Source: Aphelocoma coerulescens | Lineage: Eukaryota > Chordata > Aves > Passeriformes > Corvidae | NCBI RefSeq assembly: GCF_041296385.1 | Contig: NC_091013.1 | Location: 12,494,001 to 12,558,000 of the forward strand | Length of the DNA stretch: 64,000 nucleotides | Direction of reading: 5' to 3' | The notes under the pieces: model-generated | Databases searched by the model: none | Told to the model about the DNA's origin: nothing | What the model saw: only the letters and a program-made list of their open reading frames with translations | Made by a program: the position numbers and the translations under genes | Shown here: positions 1 to 13,084 of the stretch, one piece after another | How the letters are laid out: each line of letters begins with the position of its first letter | Position numbering within the stretch: the stretch's first letter is position 1

Positions 1-335
1 TACTGGTAAACTTGCTGAGGCTACACTTGATCCACTATCCAGGACACCAACAAAGATGTTACAATGTGCCAGTCCCAATACTGATACCTGAGGAATGCCA
101 CTTGTCACTGGTTTCTACTTGGACATCAAGCCATTGACCACAACTCTTTTAGTGAGACCATCCTGATAATTTTTATCCACAGAGTGGCCCACTCTTCAAG
201 ACCGTGTCTCTCTAATTTGGAGACAAAGACGTCACGTGGGACAGTGTCAAATTCTTTATGATTTACATACCCACAGTAAGTAAAGTGACATTGTTTCCTC
301 TGCCCTAGAGGTGTTTTTCTCCAAAGTTGCTCCAC
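1..335 (-). mobile_element. CR1 LINE, ORF2 reverse-transcriptase fragment (broken, runs off left edge)
   Basis: Read on the minus strand, this encodes recognisable CR1 ORF2 reverse-transcriptase sequence. Around 190-260 it gives KEFDTVPRDVFVSKLERHG, the conserved block ahead of the catalytic core. After a frame change, 50-120 gives a diverged form of the SG-PQGS-LGP block. The frame is broken by small indels and substitutions, so no functional protein is made. CR1 is the dominant avian LINE; ORF2 encodes an endonuclease plus reverse transcriptase that copies the element at a nicked target site. The remainder lies beyond the left edge, so neither element end is visible. Expected identity is CR1; the subfamily cannot be assigned by eye. 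Confidence 0.85.
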
Positions 336-3300
336 AAAGAATCTGGATGCATGGGTTGAACTATGCTGTAACTTTTAAAGGCTAAATTTAGCTTGTAGGA
401 AATCTTGTCCTTGTTCTGTGGAGCTTTGTTTTGACCTTTTTTTTCCCTGAAGTTTGGGCTACAGATTTATGCTAAAGAAATAATGTCTGTCCAGCACAAA
501 CCTTTGTCTAGTCTACAATCCACTCTTCATGGTTGTTATGAGATCACTAACAGGGTAACTTCTTCTGCTATGCCTTCCTAATTTCTGCTTATGAACTTCC
601 TCTTCTGCAAGTTGCTGCCAGACCATTAATGGAAAGGCCAATTTATACCTTGGTGTATAAACAGTAGCAGAGAGATCCAAGACAGAATTAGCATACTGTA
701 GAAGAAAAATGGGGTTTGTTCTAAATATGCTGCTACATCCTTTCATTAGGTGTTAACTTTACAATGTGAGAAGTTTCTTCCTTTTCCCTTTTTAGTAATA
801 TTTTTTTCATGCCAGTATTCGATTACATCTCCTCTAGGCTGAAATGTGGTTTTTTTCCATGTAAAATCATGTTGCACAGGTTTGATCATTCTACTTCCTT
901 AGTCAAAATCTTAAAATATACTCTTTGGATGATATAATTATAACTGCATATCATATTCAAAATACAGGAATATTATGTCATACTGATGTTCTTTATGTAA
1001 TCCATAATAATTCTCAGAATTCTATTTTCCATTTTTGTCTCTTCTAATGAGGGAGATGATGTTTTCAGAAAATGATACCTGCAATTGCATTTTTATGTCT
1101 TTGCTAAGTTCCTAATTTCTTTGAAGCCTGTCACTGTTTCTGAATACTTAACAATTTTCTTACCCAGCAGTGAAATGGCAAACAGATTGTATTGCTGCTG
1201 CATCCATCAACTTTGAATTCTGACTGGCACTTTATCTCTCAGACATGCTGCATTATCAAATCTTACTCTTGAGATTTAACTTTTCCAGAATATCTTCCTA
1301 TCACCAGCAAACTTTTTATCTCACTTTTCAAAATTCTCCAAATCAATATGTAAAAAAACTCTCCTTATACCACGGATTCATGCAAAGACCTTCCTTTGTG
1401 CAAGATACTTGTTAATTCTTACTTCCTCCCTTTTAACATTTAAGAGATTATAGATCCACAAAGGACTTTAAGAATATAAGAACTTCTTTCAAGAAGTCAA
1501 ATCAATTGTGAAGCAAATTTTTGTTTTTGTAAACACTGTGCTGTTTATTCCCAAATAGGTAAGATTTCTATTTTCTGCTCTTTTAAAAAAATTAGTTTCT
1601 TTGAGTTCTTCCAGAAGAAATATATGACTGATTAGCTTGTAGTTCTGATTAGCTAGTAGAAGCTTGTACCTTCTCTGGGCTTCTTCTGAAAAAAAGGAAA
1701 CAGAAAACCTGAAAAAGACACTTTCCACTCCTCCCCACAGAGTGGGAGATATTAAGAGAGATATTACACACTGTAATTAACAGTTCAGCATATCCCATGA
1801 TGCACCAATATACCATTACTAGCTGTAGTATGTGACTTCAGAAGGCATTGTAATGAGGAGATGGTGATTTCAGGCACAATCTAGGCAGAGTTTAACCATA
1901 CACCTTAGATGTAGAAAGCTGCATGTTGGCATGACTGACTGCTATAAACCTGAGTACATCTCCCATCATTTTTTGTTGTTCATCTTATTTTTTCCAACTG
2001 AAGTATATGAATTTTTCCATTTTTCTCATTTGGTTAGAAAGATTTTCTGAAAGCTTTCTTGCTTCTAACGACCTCCCTTGCCCTTGTCATATTCCTTCTG
2101 GACTTTCTCAAGTCTTTGTTTGATAGGTGGTATATATTCTTCAGAAGATCCAGAACAGTGTCTTTAAGTACTCTTCATTGTGCCTGCAGAGATTTTACTC
2201 TTTTAGCTATTTTTCTTTCAGATTTTGAAAAACAAAATTCCCATGTAGCTCTCATTTTTGTAGTTCCCTTTCCCCTTCATACCATGAAAGGTTTTTTTTC
2301 TTTCAGAGTCTTAAAAAAACACTTTGTTAAAAACCTTTTGAAAAAGAACTGCATCATCTGAATCCACAATACATCATATTTATCCATATACTTGTTCATT
2401 AGTGTTTGTTGTATTTTCTGTCAATTTTTCTGGTACAAAGGTCAAATTTACTTGGCTTCAGTTCTTAATAACATCTTAGAAATCTGATAAAGAGCAATTC
2501 TGCCCTCTCCAGAATGACATTTTTATGGATTATTTCTGTTTGTGTCAGTATTCAATTTAGCCTTCAAAAGGCGATAAATCCATATCATATATTCCTCTTG
2601 GCTTGTACTCTAAACTGAACTCTAAATCCGTATCCTGATCATAGAAATGCTTCCTAGTTACAAACCAGAAGTACACCCTTAATCTACTCTTATGTTCCTT
2701 GTTTGCATCAACCCTCAATTAAACAAAATTGATGGACCCAAAGCAGACTCAGAGACACAGAATTAGTACAGTCCCTCTGACCTCTGCTTCTAACATATGC
2801 TTAGACACTGAGGTCAAAACTCTTTATCTTTCCTTGTGATTTCTGCTGAATCAAAAACTAATCATAACTCATTGGCCTCTACTTGTCTGAACACAATCGC
2901 AGCCAAAGCTGTCAGCTGTAGAATTAATTCTTTTTATTGGCCCATGCCTCATCCAGTCTACTCTCCCACTTCATGATTTCTTTTTAATAATCTCTAGTCA
3001 CTTAAACACGATTAACCTCTAGTGTTGCAGTGAAGAATGTGTATGTTACTGTACTCTCATTCTTTCAGTTTGGACTAAAGAATTTTTACATTTTTCACTG
3101 CTTGCTTTTCAAATATCTAACTGTTATATTTACATAACTTTTCTAAAATATCAGTAGCTTTTTAAACTCTAATCCTTCTTTCAACCCAAGCATAAAAATT
3201 CCCAAGACCTTTGGTCACCAAAGAGCCTGGAGACAGTATGCTACCCAGCTATTGGTCTATTTTCCTCTACAGAAGAACACTTTAATTTCTATTCTGCTGC

Positions 3301-3349
3301 AGGAAAATAAAAATACTGTATACTGAAACATTTCAAAACAGGGGAAGAA
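336..3349. other. AT-rich unique sequence, no gene seen
   Basis: About 3 kb of AT-rich sequence with no recognisable exon, RNA gene or young repeat. The longest open stretch is about 100 codons on the plus strand (2059-2361). It is hydrophobic at its start, Phe/Leu-rich, resembles no family I know, and has no supporting start context, so I treat it as chance. A faint CR1-like flavour near 2640-2700 was too weak to call. Confidence 0.6.
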
Positions 3350-3985
3350 CATAGAATCATAGGTTTTTCTGTGGTTTTAAACACACTGAGGTTTTTAAGC
3401 GCCCTTGGCATTTTTCTAATCCAATCCCATGCTTAAAGCAGAAACGTCTCTGAATTCACACCAAGATGCTCAGGGCTTTGAATAATGAAAATTTCCAAGG
3501 GTAAAGATTCCATAACCTCTTTTAGAATACCAAGATATTCTTATAGTGTTATATTCTTACATTAATACATATTCTTATATGTGTTAATACCAAGATATTC
3601 TTATAGTATTGGGTTTTATTGCCCCTTATATCTTGTCAGAAGTTTCTCTATTTGTGATTAGTTTTCTCTTGTTTTCCCCCTGAGCACTTCAATACAAAGT
3701 CTACCTCAGTATCCTTGATAATCCACTCATAGACTGTAGCAGGTGTCTCTTAACACCCCAACCCCTGCCCACAAAAGTTCTCTCCTCTCCAGTGTGTGCC
3801 AGTCATGGTCACTTAGCCCCTCCTCAAAGTGCACATTCTCCAATTCCTGACCATCTTGGTTGAGGGTTCCTCTCCACTGAACTCACTCAAGTTCAGTTCC
3901 AGACACGGGAAGCCCTGATAAAGGGGAATAATCCCTTCCCTCAATCCCAGTTGATATAGCCCAGTACAGTGTATTCCTCCATCCA
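3350..3985 (-). mobile_element. CR1 LINE 3' end, old and decayed
   Basis: The segment opens with CATAGAATCAT, the complement of the CR1 3' terminal octamer repeat. It then follows the antisense order of a CR1 3' end: the 'gctcagggctttgaat' stretch at 3469-3485, 'ccataacctct' at 3510-3520, then the coding part. Read on the minus strand, 3800-3985 gives a decayed ORF2 C-terminus (EGIIPLYQGFPCLELNLSEFS and onward to about 3810). Many indels interrupt it. A roughly 60-bp internal duplication (3526-3607) lies within it. Compared with the copy at 10,803 this one is clearly more diverged and so probably older. Confidence 0.75.
3526..3607. repeat. Local direct duplication, 22-bp unit at 60-bp spacing
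   Basis: The 22-bp string beginning AATACCAAGATATTC occurs exactly at 3526-3547 and again at 3586-3607. The sequence between them is AT-rich with further ATTCTTA(C/T) echoes. This looks like a small tandem duplication that arose after the CR1 copy had inserted, because a single CR1 has no such repeat there. Confidence 0.8.
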
Positions 3986-6900
3986 CATTACCAAATTTGC
4001 TTTTTTCTCGCTGAAGTAGGAATTGTTTATGTAGGTGAGAGTTTTGCACACAGTTTCCACAACCTAGGATTAGAGCAGTATTAATACTGCTGTTACATAT
4101 GATGTACTTGTTGTTATTTTAAAAAGTACTTTAAAAGCTGGTTTTAAGAAGAGAAAATTGTATCTCAGATTTTCTTAATAGTTGACTGACACCTACACTA
4201 AATCATATGTTAGGTTTATAAATCATGTATCTCTAGAAATCATTTAACTAATTTCTAAGTTATGAACATGAATTATAACTTTGTTACTCATTTATACATT
4301 GTTTAATGGTTTCCATAAATCATAGAACCTGATTGTGAAAGGTATTGAGTGATTGATAAGGGTATTACATTAATTTCAGATATGATGCAACTGTCTTTTG
4401 GTTTATGTAATAGATATTATATGATGTTTTATTATGACTTATGAAGTGTACTTTCCCCTAAGTCATTAAAGTATTCTGCTTTAACCCAGATTTTTACACT
4501 GTGAAGTCTGATTTGTTAATCCACTTGCCAAGATAGCTGTTCTCACATCTCTAATCAGATTTATAACTAACATATTTTGCTTACTTCAAGTCCTAGTAAT
4601 AAGAAGAGAATAAGAATTACAGAAATACTTAAGTATATCTTAACTAAAATGAATTAATGATTTCAAATATTTATAAATTTTTTTCCATCTGAGATTATGT
4701 CTGATCATGTTATATCACATTGTACCACAGCAGCTACACTGTGTATGGATCCACCTTACACTAGCCAGCTAGCTGAAACTGGCCTAGATTCCTTCTTCTG
4801 TTAATCAATTTATTAAATATTAGGTCACAGTCTCGGTAATCAAAATGCATTATGGTATTTCAAGGCTTCAGTTTAATGGATTACAGTAAAAAAAATATTT
4901 AAAGCAGTGCATTTCCATTCCTTACCAACATTTCAGTTTAATTTATCTGTAGATTTTTTGTGCATGTGTGTAAGTCTACATATGTACTTGAAAAGTTTTC
5001 TTATATATTTTTAAAAGAAAATAGAAAAAATTTAACATTTAAACACCGTGACATAAGAATTTTAAACAAAGCATACAATCTTGGAATTGTTTATATGCTA
5101 TGAAGTTTTAACGTTTTATTAATTTGTTTCACAGAGAAAATGAATCTCTAAATACGTATGTATTTTAGAATTCCATTTAAGATTTGCAATTTGTTGGAAT
5201 TAAAACAGTTTTTGCCTTTTTAAAAACAGTAATAAAGTGTATCTATCTGGAGCTAGTCATGTCTTTTCTGACAGTCTTGGTTTTGCTTGAACTCAACACC
5301 AACAAATGTGGCAGCTACGCAAATGTTTAAAAGGCAAACATCATTTGTAAGTAAATGATCCTGCCTACACACAATTTTATGTTTCTTTCAAAATCTTTTA
5401 GGGGTCTTTTTTTGTGACTATAAAGACAATAAAGCATACTTTAGTTTAATCCTTAAGTTCACTGTACTTGTACAAGCCTCTAAGTGTGTAAGAAGCACAA
5501 ACATAGCTATGCTAACAAAAAGCTAAAACATATTAAAAATATACTTAGCTTGTAAATCTCCAACAAAATATTCCATGCAAGTATAAAATCAAATTTATGC
5601 CAACCACACTGTTCACATCTTCGAAAAGTTTCTGTTTCATCTAAAACTATTAACTTTTTGCATCTCTGTAAAGATTTTCCAGTGCTGAAGTCTGCAATAA
5701 CTTTTATCCATTTTCTAGGAGAATAAATAAGTAATATCATGACTATTTTAACAATGAGAAAATATAAAAAATCAGATTTCTCAGCATACCTTACTTTATT
5801 ACATAAACATCAAAACAGTAGTTTAGATTAAGAAAAAACATCTACCCACAATCTAATGTTTTATAACTGAAAATTCAGTTATGTAAAATAAATATTTGCT
5901 ACAATAAACAGTAGTAGGTGCAGCCCGATAAATACATCTTTGCTACTGCCAGGAAAAGGCCACAGTCTTTGGATGGACCTGACAAAGCAGGGTCTCAGGA
6001 CCTGTCTGAACTTGCCAAAATCTGGGCTGGTTCTCACTTCTTTTAGGGACTGATTAGTGGCCAGCTGACTGTTGCCCAGCCTGGGTTAGTTTAAACTCTA
6101 CAACTGCAAGATACAAGAAAGTTCTCAAGAACTCTGCTCATCACTGTGTGACAGACTGTTTTAGCAGATGCAGGGGGGAAACCCTGAACATTTTCAACTT
6201 TACCTGGATCCACTGAGAAGAAGGTAGGCTGTGAGAAGAAAGTATTTCAAACTAAACCCAAGAGGACTCTGGACTGAGGAAAGGGAGGAACACCCCCAAG
6301 AAGATATATGCCACCTGTCAGAGACTTCTCTATGGATGTTGATGACTCCTCAGGAACACCTGTGCCCTTCTCTTTTTTGAGGAATGAAGGTCCACCTTTG
6401 GTCCCTGAGGAGTCCATGAGCCGTGAAGACAACAACTGAGAGGAGGGGCAGATACCAGTTTTTTCCTGTGTATCAATTTCTACTATATATCCAGTGAGGC
6501 TATTTTTGTATTAATGGCTTGACTTGGACTATCAGAATGCTAAAATATCAGTTGAACTAACAGTAGTCTTGGCTCCCATATGTTTATTGTGTTTTTTTCT
6601 TTTGCCCATAACATCATTTGGCATGTAACATATGCAGTCACACTGTAATCCTACATTCATGCACCTTTTCCTCCAGATGGGGGAATATCATGTGCTCACA
6701 AAGCTCCAACAGACTGGGGTCATTCATGTGGTGGAGTTCCCAACATTTTAGTGAGATCCACAGAAGTAAAGAAACCATGGGCTCTCTTTGTGCTTCTAAA
6801 AGCAGAAGATTCTACATATAATGTATGCAGTGATTTAAAATATTAGCTAGTCAAATAATATTTTAAAAATGTACTTTGACATAAATAATTGATTCAGAGA

Positions 6901-6994
6901 AAAGTATACTTATCCACTCCAAATATGTTGATAATACATTAATTCATCCATCACCTTTTAATGCAAAAGTCTACTATTCATAAATGAAATAGCA
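3986..6994. other. AT-rich unique sequence, no gene seen
   Basis: No exon or RNA gene recognised. 3990-5900 is very AT-rich with many short homopolymer runs. 5920-6460 is more GC-balanced and carries a 62-codon minus-strand open frame (6247-6435) of no known family. That block could be an unclassified old repeat or a host noncoding element; nothing in it decides. Confidence 0.55.
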
Positions 6995-7200
6995 ACATTT
7001 TCAACCCATGAGATATTTCTTGTGCTGTGGATCCCAGGAGTGGATACAGTACTCCAGGCAAAATCTCATAAGAGCAGGGTAGAGAAGGAGAATCACCTTC
7101 CCCAACCCCTTGGCCATGCTTATTTTTAAACAGTAATTCAAGATTTTGGTAACCTCTCTCAATTGGCTGTGATGGCAATTGTCTCTCCTCCCTACAACAC
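6995..7200 (-). mobile_element. CR1 LINE fragment, ORF2 C-terminal part, decayed
   Basis: The antisense order of CR1 ORF2 is visible: 'tcttgtgctgtggatcccagg' at about 7018-7038, 'acagtactccaggc' at 7045-7059, 'gagcagggtagag' at 7072-7084 and 'aatcaccttccc' at 7090-7102. In the minus-strand reading these correspond to the region encoding the VRPHLEYCVQFW-type C-terminal motif, here heavily substituted. The fragment lacks the CR1 3' end. Boundaries are approximate, since the right side fades gradually after about 7170. Confidence 0.65.
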
Positions 7201-9468
7201 ATCAGTGCAAGAGTATTCATAAGAAAAATCAGAAGATTATCACTCTGTTCAGCTTGTCCCTCAAGTTCAGGGCTTGCAGACCCAATTTTCCAACTCCTAA
7301 AAGAAAGGTTGTTACTTGTTGTTTTCTCATGCAGATCAAAAAAAAATAAAAGTCAATGCTTTGAGGGGCTAAAGGCAGGAAAAAGAAAATCAAAATATGA
7401 CCCTGTCCAGGGTGGAGAAAACACATATTTGCGTATAAGAGCTGGAATCTTAACTTTCCCTTTTAGTTTTAAGAACTGTTATCAGATGCTGTCTAATTAT
7501 TTGATCATGCAAAACTTATAGACAGAGCAGGTATTAGGATTTCTAATGCAATACTCTCATATCTTATCATAGTATGTCAGCAGTCTACAGACTGTGAACT
7601 GTAGACCAAGCCCACAAAATCCTAGATATGAGTATTGCTGAATCCACTCAAATGCTTATTTGATTTTTTTTTTTGTTACCAGGAAACAGATTACAAGAGA
7701 TTCCTCAAGATCCTTCTTGAGGTAAATTAATTCTATTGATGAATAACATTCTGCCTAGCAAGTTTTAACAGCTGAATCAACAAGTTAATAAGTGACACAG
7801 AAGGATAAACATCTTGCAAGCCACATCTAGTACCATATCAGGTGAGAAAGTCTTCAGTGCATAGGCATTCTCCTGACTGTTCTAAAAATCTGGCACTGAC
7901 CCATTCACAATAGCTCAGTCTGATCAGTAATCAAAGGACACCCTGATCTTGACTGAAATTGCGAGCACTAAACAAACACAATTCATAAATATTTTAGGGC
8001 ATGAGATGAGTCCTAAATATTCTGTTCTAGGGAAAAAAGAAGGTAAAGGTCAAGTGGCTCTTTGTGTGTAGTGGATTGTCAAGACAAAATATTCTTCTCA
8101 AAGCAACAGAGGTCAAACAGAAATATTAACTACACTTATATTACATATGAGATGGATATGGTGATTTGTGGAAGAGTCTATTACAAAAAAAAATGTTTCT
8201 TTCTCTAGTAATGAACCTGACCTCACAGTCATAATACTGAGGAAATTTATTGGTGGACTGAACTGCTGTTTTCTTTATGTGAATGCTCAGTGGTAATACA
8301 CCAGCCTTTCATGAAGAAGAAAATTATAGTTGTACCAGTAAACATCTGTTATATCAAATCTTTTTTTTTATTCAATGCAATTTATATTGTTGAAATAACA
8401 CACTAGCTTGTTTTGTATTTGCACAGGCTGTCCCCATATACGCACTGGCATCACAATCTTAAATAGTTCTAACACCAATCCTTTCATTTTAAAAACATGT
8501 AATTTCCTTATGATATTTTTTCAAAATGCCAGGTTAAATATTACTATCTTCTCTGAACATCAAGGAAAACTAAGAGAAGAGAGCATTGGCTTTAGTTATG
8601 AATAAATAATTTTAAAAATGCCTTGTTCTTTAAGCCTGACATTTCAGAACTTTTAGACTGCAGCCTGAAGGTATATCTATAGCACAATATGGGGTGATGT
8701 ACATCTGTTCAAACAGGCATCAAACTGGACATACTGGTGCTCAACGACAAGGCACTTCTGCTTTGTCCACAAGAAGTAAAATGCACCAGAGGGGAAACCA
8801 AGGTGAAGTTTATTTTGTTTCCAGCAACACCACCTTAAGACAAAGCAGTGTTTTGCTACATCTTGTTCAGCAGAGTTGTGACCTGAAATATCAGTGTGGA
8901 AGATAACATGGAATTATAGCATCATTTTTTTTCTTTTTCTTGGTTGTTTTATTCTGGTTTTGGTTGGTTGTGTTTGGGTTTGGTGTTTTTTGGGTTTTTT
9001 TTTAATTAAGGAAAAGCTCCATATTGTATGTTTTCTAATTTTCTTTAGATTCCATATATTTTTAATATTGTGAAAATGAAATACTTTTAAGAATTGATTT
9101 TTCTATATGTCTCTCTGTACATTACACTATGCCAAGTACTACTCATGGCTTTATCAGTACTGGGGGATGTTGGAGACTCTCAACAGGTGACGCTCAGGCC
9201 ATGACTTAAATGCTTGGTTTTGTCCCTGCTCCACCAAATGTCCTTCCTGATTTCCTCTATTAGGTGTCATACCCCAGTAATCTTCCAGGGTAGAAGATTT
9301 TGTCACATAGTAGCAAGGCAGAAAAGCAAATGGATTTTTAATAACATGATATGTCGATTTTGAGTCACTTAACTTCAGTTGTCATTACATTTAAGATTGA
9401 ATACAAATTTGGAATGGTTGATTAAGAATATCACATGGCTTGAGGGCACATTTTTATGGAAGCATAAA
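7201..9468. other. AT-rich unique sequence, no gene seen
   Basis: No gene recognised. It contains a 7-bp perfect stem with a 6-nt loop (7703-7722, CCTCAAG/CTTGAGG) and the T/G-rich tract listed separately. Short open frames at 7309-7521, 8408-8605 and 8694-8906 look like chance. Confidence 0.55.
8923..9006. repeat. T/G-rich low-complexity tract
   Basis: About 84 bp composed almost only of T and G on the plus strand, with repeated GGTT and GGGTTT words (for example GGTTTTGGTTGGTTG). There is no strict period. It looks like a decayed simple repeat rather than a telomere-type array, because the TTAGGG period is not present. Confidence 0.75.
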
Positions 9469-9590
9469 ATCATATATTCATAGAATGGTTTGGGTTGGAA
9501 AACACCTTAAAGGTCAGCTACTTCTAACCTTCCTGTCATGGCCAGCACACCTAGACCAGGTTTTTCAAAACCACATCCACATGTAACCAA
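9469..9590 (-). mobile_element. CR1 LINE 3' terminal fragment
   Basis: Begins with the CR1 3' end in antisense (ATTCATAGAATGGTTTGGG and onward through GTTGGAAAACACC at 9478-9507). It continues with 'cctagaccaggttttt', the usual region just upstream of the CR1 terminus. Only about 120 bp remain, all 3' UTR; the rest was never copied (5' truncation is normal for CR1). Confidence 0.85.
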
Positions 9591-10802
9591 CAGAGAAACA
9601 AGGGCTTCCTTGAATTGGATTGAGGCACCTTTGTGTTATAAGGCTCTGTGAGGTTTGAAGGTAGGTTTGAAGACCATACAATAAAATTTTATGGTTTAAT
9701 TTGTCTTTTTAATAAATAAAAATATTTTCTACAAATATAAGCAAAGACTCAAAGAAACTTGATATAGATTGAACAGTGAAATGCTCAAAAAAAAGAAGAC
9801 AACTTTTATCACTCATTGAATATTTCATTTGTTGTTCTAGTCTATGAAAACCTCATCTATTTAATGACAGCATTTTATAAACTTGAAATGGTAAGAAATT
9901 AATATCTTTTCATAGGCATTACTTTGGCATACATGTATGGTTTTACAGATGTTATTGATACCCCTTTTTAACTCTGAAAAATATTCCATGTACTTTAGAG
10001 TTATTATTAGTTATTATTATGGCTGTGGCATCAAATAGCTCCAGTTCTGATTAGGGCATCCTTACTTATACTGCGATGAAGATAGGGAAGAAAAAACATT
10101 AGTAAAATATTTTCTGAGCAAAAACACATATAAGTAAGGTTAGGGCATACCTGCTGGAAAACTGACCTCAGATGATTACCTGTATTATTGGCTTCTGGCA
10201 TTTGTTTACAAGGATTATGGTAAACATAGTTATAGTAATGGAAAGGAGAAACATGTTGGCTTTTATATCCCGTAAGATGATCAGAAAAAATATTATTTTT
10301 TTCAAGCTTCCGTTTTTGAGGACTTCTTTATTTTTTAAGGATAAAAAAGTCCCATTTGATTAAAATCTGAAATATTTTCAAGTTGTTTAAAATTTGCAAG
10401 CAATCATTTTTACCTTTAATGCTATTGCAGACAATGTGGAAAAACAAATCCAAAGCACCCCTTCTGCTGGATTAATGCCAAAGTTTCCAGTCTCTTTTCT
10501 TCATGGTGAATGAAAGTCATTGTGGATTCCAAGATATTGGAAATTTTTTCAGAGAGGTGCTTTTTTGCAGATTTTTTTACATCCTGCAACAGGAATCTTA
10601 ACTAAATTTGGGGTTGTTTTTCTAAAAATATATCCTCTTTGTTAAGCTTGTAAAAAATTAAAACATTAAGGGTTTATGAAAGCTAAAAGAGGAAAAGAGC
10701 TTTCAATAGGAAAGCTCCAGCCAGCCTGAAAAACAATACTATGAAAGACAAAGTGGGTCCATCATTTGTAGGCCACAGCTTCTTATGACTAAGTACAATT
10801 AT
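9591..10802. other. AT-rich unique sequence, no gene seen
   Basis: No gene, RNA or clear repeat recognised. A 63-codon plus-strand open frame at 10172-10363 is rich in Ile, Phe and Lys, as expected from AT-rich random sequence. Confidence 0.55.
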
Positions 10803-11410
10803 AATAGAATGGTTTTGGTTGGAAAAGATCTTTAAAATATTTGAGTCCAACCATTAACCCAGCACTGCCAGGTCTTTTAAATGCCTCCAGGGGTGGTGAC
10901 ACTTCCCTGAGCAGCCTGTTTGAATGCTTGACAACCCATTCAGTGAAGAATTTTTTCCTAATGTCTAAACTATACCTCCCCTGGTGCAATTCAAAATTTC
11001 TTCTAATCCTATTGCTTCTTACCTAGGAGAAGAGACCAACCCCCACCTGGCTACACCCTCCTTTCAGGCAGTTGGAGAGAGTGATAAGGTTTCCCTTCAG
11101 GCTCCCTTTCTCCAGGCTAAACATCCCAGCTCCCTCAGCTGCTCCTCATCAGACCTGTGCTCCAGACCCTTCCCCAGCTCTGCCCCTTCTCTGGACTCAC
11201 TCGGGCCCCTCAATGCCTTTCTTGTTGTGAGCAGTCCAAAACTGGACACAGGACTTGAGGTGTGGCCTCACCAGTGCCAAGTACAGGGGGACAATCACTG
11301 CCCTGGTCCTGCTGCCACAGGCCAAGTGCCTTTGGCCTTCCTGGCCCTCTGGGCACAGCTGGCTCATGTTCAGCTGCTGTTGACCAGCACAACCAGGTCC
11401 TTTTCTATCA
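10803..11410 (-). mobile_element. CR1 LINE 3' end with ORF2 C-terminus
   Basis: The 3' end lies at the left (AGAATGGTTTTGGTTGG at 10806-10822, complement of the CR1 terminus). The element extends rightward toward its 5' side and stops near 11,410. On the minus strand it encodes a C-terminal ORF2 segment including VPLYLALVRPHLKSCVQFW (about 11,215-11,300), a hallmark of the CR1 reverse transcriptase tail. The frame is interrupted, so it is not functional. The open frame of about 160 codons on the plus strand here is the antisense shadow of this GC-richer element. 5' truncation at about 11,410 is the usual outcome of incomplete reverse transcription. Confidence 0.92.
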
Positions 11411-13084
11411 GGCAGTGGCAGAATCATAATTCTTGTGAAAGCCTCAAGGTGAAGTTGATACTTTGAACTTCTAACCTGGTTTTCAGCATAATGATTTTCA
11501 TCAGTCTTTAAGGTGGAGAGGAATATTCCAGATCATCGATCTGCATTCATTTAAGTCCTTCATTACATTAGAATTTTAGATCAGTGAAGATTTAGTCTTA
11601 AAGGGTGAATGTGTGTATATTATATGTATATATAAATATGTTTTATTCTCCTTTAACCCGAGTGAATGCAAAACTCCATTGATTTCAGTAGTAGAGAATT
11701 CATATTTGGAAGTTTCCTAGAAGTAGAATGTCTCAAAATAAGGTTTTCTTCAACTGTCTTATCTAAAAAAAGCCCAAGAAAACATAAAAACAACAAAAAA
11801 AGATATTTTCAGGACTTGTGTGATCTTTATCATTTGGGTATGATATTTTTTAAAGTAATTCATCATCAAAGATTTCTTCCTCTATCCTTTGAAACTGAAT
11901 CTTAGAGACATCTTAGAGACACACATTTGGGCAAAATAAAGCAGATGGGTCCACCTGGTAGAACATTCAGGTGTCAGTGTAGCTACACTTCACGAAGGAC
12001 ATGATGTTATCTGGGACTGAACCACAAGGATTTTCACTGGCATGAATAACTTCAAATGTGCTAAGAGAAATTATCCTTGGTACTGAAAGCATTTTTGCAC
12101 ATATTTACCACTGAGTTTGTAAGGTGTACCAGAGAACTGTATTTCCCAGGTTATGTCTATAAAAGCTATATGTATATTAAGCTTACACTGGGAAAATGTA
12201 TCAACAGAAATTTCTTTAAATGAAAAGTTCAGATCAAGCCAGAAAACTTTGAAATTGAACATTCAGTGACATGCAGCTCTCTATAGAAAGTTTTGCACAA
12301 GGTGGTTGCAAATGAAGACAAAAGGAACAAAGGTAATAAAATAACAGAGGGAAAATAATCCAGACAGAAGAAAATTTAATGAGGATCCAAGTGTTTCAGC
12401 CAGGCTAGGATATATGCATGACTTCATTCTAATAAAAAAAGGAATTATGAAATTTTCTATGGCTTTAAACATAATACAGGAAATCTGATAAAGCTGGAGA
12501 GCTTGACTCCCATCCTGATCCTCCTAAAGAAAGACTGTTGTCAGGATCACTGAACTACGTGTGACCCTAAAACCTTGTGGGAGAAGGACACAGAAAAAAA
12601 TCAATCTACATTTCTCTTCTGTTCAATGGAACTTTAAATAATGGACTATGTTTCACAAGAGAGAATTTTTGGAGATTGAACTTTCATTTAGTTAGAAGTC
12701 CCAAGAAGTACAGATATATACATAATTATATTTTCCAGAAAATCAAAATATTTTGCTTTAATTGTTTTCTCACATGACAAAGGTGGGTGAAAAAATAACT
12801 GGTTTAAACCAACGGTATTGCCATCATGCTTACTAAAATTGTTTTTTCGTTCTCCAAGGATCTTTGGATAATGTATTCAGTAAAGACTAGGATAAGTATT
12901 CTAGGTCAGTGGTATTCCAAGTGGCAGAACAAGAAGATATTTAAATGGATTTATTTAATAACTTCAATAAAGGTGATTAGGAAATGATCTTTTTTCTTCC
13001 AGATGGAAATTAAACCACATTCTTACTCATGTGGTACAAAGGTGATAAAATACATTTGAGCAGAAAAATAATTTGTAATTTTGA
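11411..13084. other. AT-rich unique sequence, no gene seen
   Basis: No gene recognised. Contains TATATGTATATATAAATATG-like AT dinucleotide-rich sequence near 11,620-11,640. Several 60-80 codon open frames occur on both strands, none resembling a known protein. Confidence 0.55.

Noticed and set aside
8923..9006. Interstitial telomere repeat
   Set aside because: GGGTTT words occur but no TTAGGG period is present.
10984..11466. 160-codon plus-strand open frame
   Set aside because: Antisense of a CR1 LINE; the recognisable coding sense is the minus strand (VRPHL-type ORF2 tail).
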